A stretch of DNA of 51,709 nucleotides from an uncultured Algibacter sp. Its GTDB lineage: Bacteria > Bacteroidota > Bacteroidia > Flavobacteriales > Flavobacteriaceae. Every line of letters starts with the position of its first letter. Positions within the stretch are counted from its first letter, which is position 1. Positions 14,886 through 24,476 of the stretch are shown piece after piece. Location of the stretch: positions 1 through 51,709 of the forward strand of contig CANMQH010000024.1 in the NCBI GenBank assembly GCA_947499935.1, written 5' to 3'. The notes under the pieces are model-generated. The model made no database searches and was not told the origin of the DNA. It saw only the letters and a program-made list of their open reading frames with translations. A program made the translations under genes and the position numbers.

Positions 14886-17375
14886 ATGGCTTACGACGAT
14901 ATAGAGGATATTAGCAGTATGGAAACATCGGGGGTATCGTTTGATATAAAAGGGTTTTTATTTAAAATTCTTAAATATTGGAAACTATTTATATTTTCTC
15001 TAATAGTTTGTCTGGCTGTAGCCTATGCCATAAATGACAGAAAGCAGAATATATACAGGTTGAGCACTCTTATTTCTGTAGAGAATGACCAAAACCCCTT
15101 TTTTGCAGCCAATACCAGTATTTCATTTAATTGGGGAGGGGTGTCTGGTAAAGTTGGTAAAATCATGATTGCTATAAATACTCGAAACCACAACGAAAAG
15201 GTTGTAGACTCTTTGCAGTTTTATATGCAATACTTAAAACAAGGTAAATACAAGAAAATAGATATTTACAAAAGTGCTCCCTTTACCATCAAAATAGATA
15301 AACATAAACCGCAACTTTTAGGAAAACATATAGGCATTGAATTTGTAAATGAATCGCAGTTTAAGATTAATATTGAATTTGAACCTGAATCTACTCAAGG
15401 TAAAGCTCAGGTGTATCAAGATAAATCAATTGAAAGTATAAAAACTCCAGTGGGCAATTATAGTAAAATTTTTAATGTTGGAGAACACGTTAATTTACCT
15501 TTTTTATCTTTTACTTTATTTTCTAAGACTGATGTAAAAATTAAACCAAAGTCAGAATATTTTATTAAGTTTTCTAATTTTGATGCTATTGTAAATAGTT
15601 ACAAAAAAGCTGTGGTTGTTAAGCCATATTCTAAAACGTCGTCTTCTATTTTAACCATGTCTTTAACAGGTAAAAATAAAGCAAAAATAGTCGATTACTT
15701 AAATGCCACGACCAGTATATTAGGTGAAACAGATTTAGAACGTAAAAATTTATATGCAACAAATACAATAAAGTTTATAGATAGTAGCTTAAGTATAGTG
15801 AGCGATACATTAAAATCTGTGAATTATACAATGAATGCTTTTAGAAAGAAGAATAAAGTTTTTAATGTTAGTGATGAACTCGCGCAAGTATCTGAAAGGC
15901 TTAGCGAATTAGATCTTAGAAATGAAGCCAATAAATCTAAAATCCAATATTTAGATATTCTTGAAAATTATTTAAGGACAAAAACAGATTATACTAAAAT
16001 AGCAGCACCATCATCAGTAGGTATAGATGAGCCAAATATAACAACGAGTGTCTCTAAAATAACAGCCTTGGCCATTGAGCGTCAAGAATTAGAGCAACTT
16101 GTGCAAGAAGGGTCGTCTTCTTTAAAAGAATTAGATGGCACTATAAATGCAGAAAAAAATGTACTTCTAGAAACGATATCATCTACAAAGCGCACCATTA
16201 CAATTCAGCAACAAACTATCCGCAATAATAAGTTTAACTTAGAAAAGCGCTTAAGTGGTTTGCCAGAAGACCAACAAGAATTTTTAAAAATACAACGCAA
16301 GTTAAATTTAAGTCAAGAGGCATACGATGTTTATATAGCTAAGCGTAGTGAGGCAGCGATTATTAAGGCTGCTAATGTATCTGATATACTAGTTATAGAA
16401 GAAGCTAAAGATATCGCAGACGGCCCTATTGGTCCCAACAGAAGGCTTAATTATATGATGGCACTTTTAGTAGGTTTTTTAGTGCCTATAGCGATTGTAT
16501 TTATTTTGTTTTTATTAGATAATACAATTCATGGTGCAGAAGATGTTAAACGCTTATCCAATATTCCTGTTTTAGGTGTTATAGGTAAGCATGATCTTGA
16601 GAATAATTTAGTGGTTTACGAAAAACCAAAATCTGCGATAGCCGAAGCATTTAGATCTATACGATCAAGCTTACAGTTTTTTTATAAGAATAACGACAAA
16701 CAAGGTGGGCGAACCATTATGCTAACATCGTCTATTAGTGGTGAGGGTAAAACATTTTCGTCTATAAATATATCAAGTGTTTATGCATTATCTGGTAAGA
16801 AAACAATATTACTTGGGTTAGATTTGCGGAAGCCAAAAATCTTTGGAGATTTTAATATCGACAATGATTTAGGTGTTGTTAATTACCTTATTGGTGATAA
16901 AACGTTAGAGGAAGTAACATTTAAAAGCCATATTGATAATCTAGATATCATAACATCGGGGCCTATACCTCCAAACCCATCTGAGTTATTAATGAGTGAT
17001 GCTATGCGTGACCTTATCTTAGATTTACGCACAAAGTATGATATGATTGTGTTAGATTCGCCACCATTGGGTTTAGTTACAGATGCCTTAATATTATCTT
17101 CTTATGCTGATGCTACACTATTTGTTATACGACTTAATTACACTAAGAAAGGTATGTTAGAATTGGTTAATGCTAAACATAAATCTGGTGAGTTAAGAAA
17201 TATTAGTTACCTATTAAATTTTTATAAAGCGAATAATAGTTATGGCTATGGTTACGGATATGGTTACGGCTATGGCGCGTATGGAAATTCCTATCATGAA
17301 TCGTATAAAAAGAAAACACTTCTAGGTAAGTTAAAAGATAAATTAAAAAGCTTGGGGCTTTCAAAAAAATCTTAA
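14886..17375 (+). CDS. Polysaccharide co-polymerase / BY-type tyrosine kinase (Wzc family)
   Basis: An inner-membrane protein of 829 residues. The Wzz domain has membrane helices near 33-50 and 530-548; between them is a large periplasmic region with coiled coils (about 285-470). The cytosolic kinase has Walker A SISGEGKTF (about 616-624), Walker A' LLGLDLRKPK (about 641-650) and Walker B MIVLDSPPLG (about 719-728). The C-terminus carries a tyrosine cluster made of (Tyr-Gly) repeats at about 784-805, the autophosphorylation tail. Together with Wza it controls chain length and export. The DNA under the tail is a TAYGG-type repeat (17240-17285) and may vary in length. Confidence 0.95.
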   Translation: MAYDDIEDISSMETSGVSFDIKGFLFKILKYWKLFIFSLIVCLAVAYAINDRKQNIYRLSTLISVENDQNPFFAANTSISFNWGGVSGKVGKIMIAINTRNHNEKVVDSLQFYMQYLKQGKYKKIDIYKSAPFTIKIDKHKPQLLGKHIGIEFVNESQFKINIEFEPESTQGKAQVYQDKSIESIKTPVGNYSKIFNVGEHVNLPFLSFTLFSKTDVKIKPKSEYFIKFSNFDAIVNSYKKAVVVKPYSKTSSSILTMSLTGKNKAKIVDYLNATTSILGETDLERKNLYATNTIKFIDSSLSIVSDTLKSVNYTMNAFRKKNKVFNVSDELAQVSERLSELDLRNEANKSKIQYLDILENYLRTKTDYTKIAAPSSVGIDEPNITTSVSKITALAIERQELEQLVQEGSSSLKELDGTINAEKNVLLETISSTKRTITIQQQTIRNNKFNLEKRLSGLPEDQQEFLKIQRKLNLSQEAYDVYIAKRSEAAIIKAANVSDILVIEEAKDIADGPIGPNRRLNYMMALLVGFLVPIAIVFILFLLDNTIHGAEDVKRLSNIPVLGVIGKHDLENNLVVYEKPKSAIAEAFRSIRSSLQFFYKNNDKQGGRTIMLTSSISGEGKTFSSINISSVYALSGKKTILLGLDLRKPKIFGDFNIDNDLGVVNYLIGDKTLEEVTFKSHIDNLDIITSGPIPPNPSELLMSDAMRDLILDLRTKYDMIVLDSPPLGLVTDALILSSYADATLFVIRLNYTKKGMLELVNAKHKSGELRNISYLLNFYKANNSYGYGYGYGYGYGAYGNSYHESYKKKTLLGKLKDKLKSLGLSKKS

Positions 17376-17410
17376 AGAATTTTTAAATAACGCGCATCAA
17401 AATAAAAGTT

Positions 17411-18277
17411 GTGAAAGACGAACAGTGGTTGTATACAATATCCTCTAAGAAAAAGCTAATTGATTTAAATTTTAAAGAAATTTGGAGATATCGCGATTTG
17501 GTATTGTTGTTTGTGAAGCGGGATATTGTAACGGTATATAAACAAACCATTTTAGGCCCTCTATGGTACTTTATACAGCCATTATTCACATCATTAATTT
17601 TTACATTAATATTTAATAATCTTGCAAGTATCCCAACAGGAGATGGAGTACCTCCTTTTTTATTCAATTTAGCTGGTATCACATGTTGGAACTATTTTAA
17701 AACGTGTTTAATCGATACTAGCGATACTTTTAAGAAAAACCAAGGTGTTTTTGGTAAAGTATATTTCCCCAGAGTGGTTATGCCTCTATCTGTGGTTATT
17801 TCTAATTTATTAAAGTTTGGTATTCAGATACTTGTATTTATATGTTTTTACATTTATTTTAAGGGTTTTACATCAAACGCATATAATACAACACTCCAAT
17901 TAGAGATTGTTTTATTGCCAGTAGTTATAATTTTAATGGCATTATTGGGTTTAGGTTTTGGAATGATAATTTCTTCCATGACAACGAAGTATAGGGATTT
18001 AACGTTTTTATTAACATTTGCGGTACAATTACTTATGTATGGTTCGGCAGTTATGTATCCTTTAAGCTATTTTAAAGAGAAACTACCAAACATTTCATGG
18101 TTAGTTGAGTATAACCCCATGAGTGTTATTATTGAGACTTTTAGATTTATAACTCTTGGTGTTGGAGAATTTTCGTTACCTATGTTAGTGTATGTATCAT
18201 CTGTTAGCGTATTGGTGTTTTTTATAGGGTTAATTATTTTTAATAAAACTGAAAAGAGTTTTATAGATACCGTTTAA
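17411..18277 (+). CDS. Polysaccharide ABC transporter permease (Wzm family)
   Basis: ABC-2 type permease of 288 residues with six predicted membrane helices. The conserved N-terminal amphipathic stretch (EIWRYRDLVLLFVKRDIVTV) and YKQTILGPLWYFIQPL are typical of Wzm/TagG/KpsM-type exporters. It moves the finished undecaprenyl-linked polymer across the inner membrane with the ATPase encoded at 19150. The start is GTG at 17411, 35 bases after wzc. A methyltransferase gene is inserted between it and its ATPase partner. Confidence 0.93.
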   Translation: MKDEQWLYTISSKKKLIDLNFKEIWRYRDLVLLFVKRDIVTVYKQTILGPLWYFIQPLFTSLIFTLIFNNLASIPTGDGVPPFLFNLAGITCWNYFKTCLIDTSDTFKKNQGVFGKVYFPRVVMPLSVVISNLLKFGIQILVFICFYIYFKGFTSNAYNTTLQLEIVLLPVVIILMALLGLGFGMIISSMTTKYRDLTFLLTFAVQLLMYGSAVMYPLSYFKEKLPNISWLVEYNPMSVIIETFRFITLGVGEFSLPMLVYVSSVSVLVFFIGLIIFNKTEKSFIDTV

Positions 18278-18278
18278 A

Positions 18279-19157
18279 ATGAAAGAGATTAAACAAGAAA
18301 GTGTTTTAAACATTAACAAGAACAAAAACTTTTATGACAAACAATATAAAGGGGTTAATATTAAGGGTATTTTAAAAACCTTAAATAATTTAGATGAGTT
18401 TTTAAAGGATGCCACTAGTACAGATATTAGTTGGGTAGGGATGTATTTTGACAACTTTAAAGATTATGTTGAAGATAAAAAAATATTGGAACTAGGTTGT
18501 GGAAAATGTGCCAATGCAGCAGTTTTGGCTGCTTTAGGAGCAGAGGTTATAGCTAATGATATATCTGATTACAGTGGCGATATTATAAATGCTTTAAATA
18601 GTAATTATGACTTTAAACATAAAATAAAGTTTATTGAGGGAGAGTTTACAAATTATGATTTCCCTAAACAATCGTTAGATGTTGTTGTAGGAAAGGCTTT
18701 TTTACATCATTTAACTTTAGAACACGAAGCGCTAATAATAAAAAAAATAAATCAGATACTAAAACCAAGTGGAGAAGCTCGTTTTTTTGAGCCAGCAGTT
18801 AATAATAAACTTTTGGATGAATTACGATGGTCGGTTCCTATGAATAATAGACCATCAAAATTATTTAAACCTAAGGCTTTTAAAAAATGGCAAGATTCAG
18901 ATCCACACCCCCAACGAGATAACAGTTCTAGACATTTTAAAAAGATAGGACAGGAATTTTTTGATATCACTGAGATAAAGCCCATAGGTATTTTAGAACG
19001 ATTTTACAGAATATTGCCTTTTTCAACCAAAATGCTAAGAAAGTACAGAAGAGCGGCTTTGAAGGCTGAAAGGTTTCTACCTAACTTTATACGTTTATTT
19101 GGAGCTAGAAGCCAAACCATTATTTACAAATCACCAAAATTAAGAGATAATGTCTGA
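18279..19157 (+). CDS. SAM-dependent methyltransferase between wzm and wzt
   Basis: Class I methyltransferase of 292 residues: motif I KILELGCGKCANAAVLAALG (about 68-87), acidic IANDIS (strand 2), and LDVVVGKAFLHHLT (motif IV region). The C-terminal third is basic (KMLRKYRRAALKAERFLP) and may bind membrane or polymer. It starts 1 base after wzm and overlaps wzt by 8 bases, so the three are translated together. In E. coli O8/O9a a methyltransferase (WbdD) caps the chain end, and the Wzt C-terminal domain reads the cap. Position suggests the same role here, as inference; it lacks a kinase domain, unlike WbdD. Confidence 0.85.
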   Translation: MKEIKQESVLNINKNKNFYDKQYKGVNIKGILKTLNNLDEFLKDATSTDISWVGMYFDNFKDYVEDKKILELGCGKCANAAVLAALGAEVIANDISDYSGDIINALNSNYDFKHKIKFIEGEFTNYDFPKQSLDVVVGKAFLHHLTLEHEALIIKKINQILKPSGEARFFEPAVNNKLLDELRWSVPMNNRPSKLFKPKAFKKWQDSDPHPQRDNSSRHFKKIGQEFFDITEIKPIGILERFYRILPFSTKMLRKYRRAALKAERFLPNFIRLFGARSQTIIYKSPKLRDNV

Positions 19158-20424
19158 TGTTATTTTAAAGTTAGAAAATATTTCTAAACAATATAGATTA
19201 GGTCTTATAGGGTCTGGTACATTAAGCCATGACTTAAACCGTTGGTGGTATAAAGTAAGGGGGAAAGAAGACCCTTATTTGAAAATTGGAGAAAGTAATA
19301 ATACAGCAACAAAAGGAATATCAAATTATGTTTGGGCTATAAAAGACATTAGCTTTGAAGTAAAACGAGGTGAAGTTCTAGGTATTATAGGCAAAAACGG
19401 AGCAGGAAAGTCTACACTTTTAAAAATACTCTCAAGAGTAACAAGCCCAACCACAGGTGAAATTAAAACAAAAGGCAGAATAGCATCTTTATTAGAGGTA
19501 GGTACGGGCTTTCATCCAGAAATGACTGGTCGAGAAAATATCTATTTAAATGGGGCTATTTTGGGCATGTCCAAGAAAGAAATAAAGCAAAAGGAGGAAG
19601 AAATAATTGAGTTTAGCGGTTGCCAGCGGTATATAGATACTCCAGTTAAGAGATACTCATCTGGAATGCGAGTAAGGTTAGCGTTTGCAGTTGCTGCACA
19701 TTTAGAACCTGATATCTTGGTGATTGACGAAGTTTTAGCTGTTGGAGATGCAGAATTTCAAAAAAAGGCTATTGGTAAAATGCAAGATATAAGTAAAGGG
19801 GAAGGGCGTACGGTTTTGTTTGTGAGTCATAATATGGCTGCAGTGAAGAGTTTGTGTACAAGAGCTATAGTGTTGGAAGAGGGTAAAGTTGTTTTTGAAG
19901 GAAATGAAGATCAAGCTGTAATAAAGTATTTAAATACTCAGGAAAAAACCTCTCTAATTTTTGAAAATATAGAAACAGATAGTCAAACTCCTCACATAAG
20001 AAAAGTTGAAGTCCTGCCTAGCAATACTATAGGTTTTCAGGAAGTCGGAAAAAATATTGAAATAGAGATAGAATTATTTAACTCAGATAGAATAGAATCT
20101 CCTGCTGTTTCTTATCAAATTATTAATAATGATAACCAACCAATCGTGCATGAATTAATCTTAAATTCTGAACAAAAATTTTGTCAAACACCCGGTATCT
20201 ATGTTTTAAAGTCTACAATTAAAAACATTAAATTATATCAAGGAGTTTATAAGTTAAATGTCTTTTTTGCAGATAATTTTTCTAAAACTAGATTTAATGG
20301 CTTATTCGAAATTTGTTCGTTTGAAATTATTAATACAAATAAAAGAGATTATTATTGGAAGACTGGATCTGCTATTTATAAAGAAAATGATACTTGTTGG
20401 AACATAAAAAAAATAAATACTTGA
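19150..20424 (+). CDS. Polysaccharide ABC transporter ATPase with C-terminal recognition domain (Wzt family)
   Basis: A 424-residue protein. ATPase domain (about 1-250): Walker A GIIGKNGAGKSTLL (about 77-90), signature YSSGMRVRLAFA (about 168-179), Walker B DILVIDEVLAVGDAEF (about 187-202), and H-loop SHNMAAV. The C-terminal part (about 265-424) is the beta-sandwich Wzt_C domain that binds the modified end of the O-chain. This is the long, substrate-selective form of Wzt, which goes with chain-terminal capping. It pairs with the permease at 17411. Confidence 0.95.
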   Translation: MSDVILKLENISKQYRLGLIGSGTLSHDLNRWWYKVRGKEDPYLKIGESNNTATKGISNYVWAIKDISFEVKRGEVLGIIGKNGAGKSTLLKILSRVTSPTTGEIKTKGRIASLLEVGTGFHPEMTGRENIYLNGAILGMSKKEIKQKEEEIIEFSGCQRYIDTPVKRYSSGMRVRLAFAVAAHLEPDILVIDEVLAVGDAEFQKKAIGKMQDISKGEGRTVLFVSHNMAAVKSLCTRAIVLEEGKVVFEGNEDQAVIKYLNTQEKTSLIFENIETDSQTPHIRKVEVLPSNTIGFQEVGKNIEIEIELFNSDRIESPAVSYQIINNDNQPIVHELILNSEQKFCQTPGIYVLKSTIKNIKLYQGVYKLNVFFADNFSKTRFNGLFEICSFEIINTNKRDYYWKTGSAIYKENDTCWNIKKINT

Positions 20425-20434
20425 CAAATATAAT

Positions 20435-21193
20435 TTGGAAACACTAGATACATATAATCGCTTGTTTTATGAAAAGCAACTAACACAATCAAAACATTCT
20501 GCAGATGAAATTGTTCCGCTAATTAATAATTGGTTCAAACCTAAAACGGTAATAGATGTAGGTTGTGGTGTTGGTGCTTGGTTAGAAGTTTGGAAAAGCT
20601 GTAAAAACGTTTCTGAGATTAAAGGAATAGACGGTAGTTTTGTTGATAAATCATTATTGCAAATAGATGCTTCAGTTGAGTTTCTTCAAACAGATTTAAA
20701 TAAAAGATTGCCCAAACTAAAAAGCTATGATTTAGCTGTGTGTCTTGAGGTTGCAGAGCATCTTGAAGAAAAAAGAGCTGATACATTTGTTGAAGATTTA
20801 ACTAAGTTATCTAATATTATCATTTTTTCTGCTGCTATTCCAGGTCAGGAAGGTACATGTCATATAAATGAGCAGTTCATGAATTATTGGATTGATAAAT
20901 TTAATATTTATGATTATAAATGTTATGATATAATAAGACCTTTAATTTGGGATAAAGATAAAATTGCTTGGTGGTTTAGGCAGAATATGATTGTTTTTGT
21001 TAAAAATGGAGAGCTTTTGGAGAAGGATTTAAGTAAAATGCAGACTTTTAATTGTCAGGATCTTATTCATAAAGAACTATTAAAACACAAGATTAATAAA
21101 TATAATAGCTTAGTAAGTAAAAAGACTAGTTTTAATAGTTTGTTCAAGGAAATGTTAAATAAAATTATTCAAAAATTTTATGAGAAAAAATAA
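20435..21193 (+). CDS. SAM-dependent methyltransferase
   Basis: Class I methyltransferase of 252 residues with motif I TVIDVGCGVGAWLEVW (about 39-54), KGIDGSFVD (strand 2), and DLAVCLEVAEHLEEKRAD (motif IV region, about 99-116). This last is typical of methyltransferases in surface-sugar loci. The C-terminus is basic. The start codon is TTG at 20435, 11 bases after wzt; no ATG fits. It overlaps the next gene by 14 bases. It may methylate a sugar or help cap the chain; the substrate cannot be read from the sequence. Confidence 0.83.
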   Translation: METLDTYNRLFYEKQLTQSKHSADEIVPLINNWFKPKTVIDVGCGVGAWLEVWKSCKNVSEIKGIDGSFVDKSLLQIDASVEFLQTDLNKRLPKLKSYDLAVCLEVAEHLEEKRADTFVEDLTKLSNIIIFSAAIPGQEGTCHINEQFMNYWIDKFNIYDYKCYDIIRPLIWDKDKIAWWFRQNMIVFVKNGELLEKDLSKMQTFNCQDLIHKELLKHKINKYNSLVSKKTSFNSLFKEMLNKIIQKFYEKK

Positions 21194-21851
21194 TGTAGGC
21201 AGATTTAAGGATTTCTCTCAAATAGACATTTCAACTAGTTATTATTTAGTATATAAACCGCTTTTTAGAGATCTTATTTATGCTATTGATAAATATTCAA
21301 AAGGAAAAGTATTAGATGTAGGCTGTGGCAATAAGCCTTATCAAAGTCTATTTGATAATAAATGTACTGAATATAAAGGATGTGATATCGTACAATCAAG
21401 TGAAAATTGTGTTGATATTATATGTCCAGCTACAAATATTCCAATGGATGAGAATTCATTTGATACTATATTCTGTACTCAAGTTATTGAACATGTAGAA
21501 GATCATAACAAATTATTAAGTGAAATATATCGTTTGTTAAAATCAGGTGGACATATTATTTTATCTGGCCCTATGTATTGGCATCTTCATGAAGAACCAC
21601 ATGATTTCTTTAGATTTACTAAATATGGATTTAAATATATATTTGAAAAGCAGGGGTTTGAAATTAAGGAAACTTTGGCTAACGGAGGTAAGTGGGCTAC
21701 TTTTGGGCAAATGGTTATTCATACTTTCCCTCATTTTTTGGTAAAGCAAAAGTTGTTTAGAAAGCTAAGTAATACTTTGTTTTCTTATTTAGATAAAAAA
21801 TATTATAATGAATATAACACCATGAATTACGTAGTGGTGGCAAAAAAATAA
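21180..21851 (+). CDS. SAM-dependent methyltransferase
   Basis: Methyltransf_11-type protein of 223 residues: motif I KVLDVGCGNKPYQSLF (about 42-57), KGCDIVQSSENCVD (strand 2), FDTIFCTQVIEHVEDH (motif IV), and LLKSGGHIILSGP (motif VI). The segment EEPHDFFRFTKYG, with its aromatic/acidic pattern, recurs in capsule-locus methyltransferases. It overlaps the upstream methyltransferase by 14 bases. Third methyltransferase in the locus; probable sugar O- or N-methylation. Confidence 0.87.
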   Translation: MRKNNVGRFKDFSQIDISTSYYLVYKPLFRDLIYAIDKYSKGKVLDVGCGNKPYQSLFDNKCTEYKGCDIVQSSENCVDIICPATNIPMDENSFDTIFCTQVIEHVEDHNKLLSEIYRLLKSGGHIILSGPMYWHLHEEPHDFFRFTKYGFKYIFEKQGFEIKETLANGGKWATFGQMVIHTFPHFLVKQKLFRKLSNTLFSYLDKKYYNEYNTMNYVVVAKK

Positions 21852-21856
21852 AATTT

Positions 21857-22675
21857 TTGAGAGCTATTTTATCAATAATTGTCCCTTGTCATAAATCTGA
21901 AGATACTTTAGAGGAAACATTATATTCTGTTTTAGAACAAGAGTATCAAAATTGGGAAGTGATTATCGTAAATGATGGTTCTCCAGATAATGTTGAAGAA
22001 ATAGCTTTAAAATGGTTAAGCAGAGATTCTCGCTTCAAGTATTTAAAAAAAACTAACGGAGGATTGGGCACAGCTAGAAATTATGGTATTCAAAAATCTA
22101 TTGGGGATTATATTTTGCCATTAGATTCCGATAATAAAATTGAAAAACATTTTACAGAAAGAGCAATTAACCTTTTAGAAAATGATAAAAAAATTGGAGT
22201 TGTTTATGGTGACGCTATGTATTTTGGAGAAAAAGAAGGAACATGGAAAGTAGGAGGCTTTAATAAATACAAGTTATTGTATAGTAATTATATCGATGCT
22301 TGCGCTGTAATAAGAAGAACTGTGTTTAAAGATTTAGGTTATTATGACGACAAAATACCTTTTCAAGGAAATGAAGATTGGGAATTTTGGTTACGCATTA
22401 TTTCTTCTAAATTCACTTTTTTTTATTTAGAAAAAATAACATTTTATTATCGTGTTACAAGTACATCAATGATTAGATCATTCAATCAAGACATGTTTGA
22501 TAAAAATAAAGCGTATATTAAAAACAAGCATAGTACCCTTTACATAGATGGTTTAACAGAACTTTATTTTGAAAATGAAAGATATAAATCAAAAATTTTA
22601 AAAGCATCGTTTTATTTTCGGTTTAAACAATTAATAAAAAAACTCATTAAATTTGTTTTGGATCGCGTAGATTAA
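21857..22675 (+). CDS. Family 2 glycosyltransferase
   Basis: GT-A fold, 272 residues. It opens with LSIIVPCHKSEDTLEETLYS and VIIVNDGSPDN (nucleotide site). The DxD-like motif is in ILPLDSDNKIEK (about 91-102) and the acceptor-side motif is GNEDWEFWLRI (about 174-184). Cytosolic; it adds one sugar of the repeat unit or cap. The start codon is TTG at 21857, 5 bases after the methyltransferase stop. Confidence 0.9.
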   Translation: MRAILSIIVPCHKSEDTLEETLYSVLEQEYQNWEVIIVNDGSPDNVEEIALKWLSRDSRFKYLKKTNGGLGTARNYGIQKSIGDYILPLDSDNKIEKHFTERAINLLENDKKIGVVYGDAMYFGEKEGTWKVGGFNKYKLLYSNYIDACAVIRRTVFKDLGYYDDKIPFQGNEDWEFWLRIISSKFTFFYLEKITFYYRVTSTSMIRSFNQDMFDKNKAYIKNKHSTLYIDGLTELYFENERYKSKILKASFYFRFKQLIKKLIKFVLDRVD

Positions 22676-22721
22676 TTTAATAGCAGTATATCAATTTTAA
22701 AATTCAACTTGTTTTTATACA

Positions 22722-23642
22722 ATGTGTAATTTAGCAATCGTAATCCCATATTATAAATTATCTTTTTTTGAAGAGACTTTAAAGTCTTTAAAAGCACAAA
22801 GCGACCAACGTTTTAAAGTGTATATAGGTAACGATGCTAGTCCAGAAAATCCAGAAACACTGTTAAATAATTACACTTCACAATTAAGTGCTGTGTATCA
22901 TAAATTCGATACAAATATTGGTGGTACTTCTTTAGTAAAACAATGGGATAGATGCATTGGCTTGGTTGAGAATGAAGAATGGATCATGATTTTAGGTGAT
23001 GACGATTATTTGGGTAAAGATGTTGTTAAGTCGTTTTATGAAAAATACGATTATTTTAAAAAAGCAACCAATGTTGTACGTTTTGCCTCTCAAATGCTAT
23101 TTGGTGAAGATAAAATAGACTCAGAAATTTATAAACATCCAGTCTGGGAAAAAGCAAAAGATTCATTTTACAGAAAGCATAAATGTCGTACGAGGAGTTC
23201 ATTATCTGAACATATTTTTTCAAAAAAGCAATACTTAAAATATAAATTTTTTAATTATCCATTAGCATGGCATAGTGATGATAGAGCATGGTTTGAGTTT
23301 TCTGAGCAAATGCCAATTTATACTATAAATGAGGCCGAAGTTTATGTAAGAGTGTCGCCCGAAAGTATTTCAGGAAAGCAAGATAATTTAGATAATAAAA
23401 GAGTATCTTCTTCGTTGTTTTATAATTATTTAGTGAATCAAAAGTTATATGATTTCAATAAAATACAGCGTATTGAAATAGTTAAAAGCTATTTGGAACG
23501 AACGCTTATTGTTAGGAAAGTAAAAGTCAAAGAATGGTTGTTTTTATGGCATTTTCATATAAGGAATTTCACTAAGCCATCTTTCAAAAAATTCTCAAAA
23601 ATTCTCATAAAATCTTTATTCAAAATCAATCATTACAATTAA
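22722..23642 (+). CDS. Family 2 glycosyltransferase
   Basis: A 306-residue GT-A protein. The start region LAIVIPYYKLSFFEETLKSL is followed by YIGNDASPENP and the metal-binding motif ILGDDDYLG (about 91-99). Downstream, the catalytic-base region has HSDDRAWFEFS. The C-terminus is basic (about 255-306), suggesting contact with the inner membrane. The 46-base gap before it contains no promoter match. Donor and acceptor unknown. Confidence 0.88.
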   Translation: MCNLAIVIPYYKLSFFEETLKSLKAQSDQRFKVYIGNDASPENPETLLNNYTSQLSAVYHKFDTNIGGTSLVKQWDRCIGLVENEEWIMILGDDDYLGKDVVKSFYEKYDYFKKATNVVRFASQMLFGEDKIDSEIYKHPVWEKAKDSFYRKHKCRTRSSLSEHIFSKKQYLKYKFFNYPLAWHSDDRAWFEFSEQMPIYTINEAEVYVRVSPESISGKQDNLDNKRVSSSLFYNYLVNQKLYDFNKIQRIEIVKSYLERTLIVRKVKVKEWLFLWHFHIRNFTKPSFKKFSKILIKSLFKINHYN

Positions 23643-23745
23643 GCAAGTTATCTCTAAAATATTATCCTTTTTTAATTTCAAGTATTTGATTCTTAAGATT
23701 AGATACAAGATTTCGTATTGTTATAATTTGTTGTTTAATTCTACT

Positions 23746-24471
23746 ATGAAAAGGCATAATAAAAATTATAAAGAGATACCTATAATTATTATAAGTTATA
23801 ATCAGTTTTTTTATTTAAAACAACTTATAGGTTTTTTGAAAAAGCGAGATTACAATAAGATAGTTATATTAGATAATAATTCTACATATCCTCCTTTACT
23901 TGACTATTTTAATGAAATAGAAAGTGATATTAAGATTTATAGGTTGAGTAAAAACTATGGACATCGTGTGTTTTGGAAGAAAAAAGATATTTTTGATAAG
24001 TATGCAAAAGGATATTATGTAGTTACAGACCCAGATATAGTTCCTATTGATGATTGTTACCATGATTTTTTAGAACATTTTAAGTATATATTAGATACTA
24101 ATGCTGAGATTAATAAAGTAGGATTTAGTTTAAAAATTGATGATATACCAGAGACTAATAAAGATAAAGAAACCATTTTGAAATGGGAAAGTCAGTTTTG
24201 GGAAAAACACACTAAAAATAAAAACTACGTTGCAAAAATAGATACTACTTTTGCTTTGTATAGACCAAAAACAATTACGCCCATATGGATGGATTTTTTT
24301 AAAGCTATTCGAGTAAAATATCCGTATGTAGCTAAACATGGTGGTTGGTATATTAATTCAAAGAATTTAACTAAGGAGCAAGAATATTATGTCAAAACTG
24401 TTAGTAAATCTAGTTCGTGGCTTAATAGCAATGAGGATAGTAAGTTAAAAATATATAAATCAAAAACATAG
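23746..24471 (+). CDS. Glycosyltransferase-like protein (GT-A, family 2-like)
   Basis: The frame opens at a TTG (23686), but the first ATG at 23746 (MKRHNKNYKEIPIIIISYNQ) gives a better start, with 241 residues. Features: IIIISYNQFFYLKQL, IVILDNNSTYPPLLDYF, and YYVVTDPDIVPID (DxD motif). The typical C-terminal acceptor motif is replaced by KHGGWYINSKNL. This pattern occurs in single-sugar transferases of capsule loci. Specificity unknown. Confidence 0.78.
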   Translation: MKRHNKNYKEIPIIIISYNQFFYLKQLIGFLKKRDYNKIVILDNNSTYPPLLDYFNEIESDIKIYRLSKNYGHRVFWKKKDIFDKYAKGYYVVTDPDIVPIDDCYHDFLEHFKYILDTNAEINKVGFSLKIDDIPETNKDKETILKWESQFWEKHTKNKNYVAKIDTTFALYRPKTITPIWMDFFKAIRVKYPYVAKHGGWYINSKNLTKEQEYYVKTVSKSSSWLNSNEDSKLKIYKSKT

Positions 24472-24476
24472 TTGAA

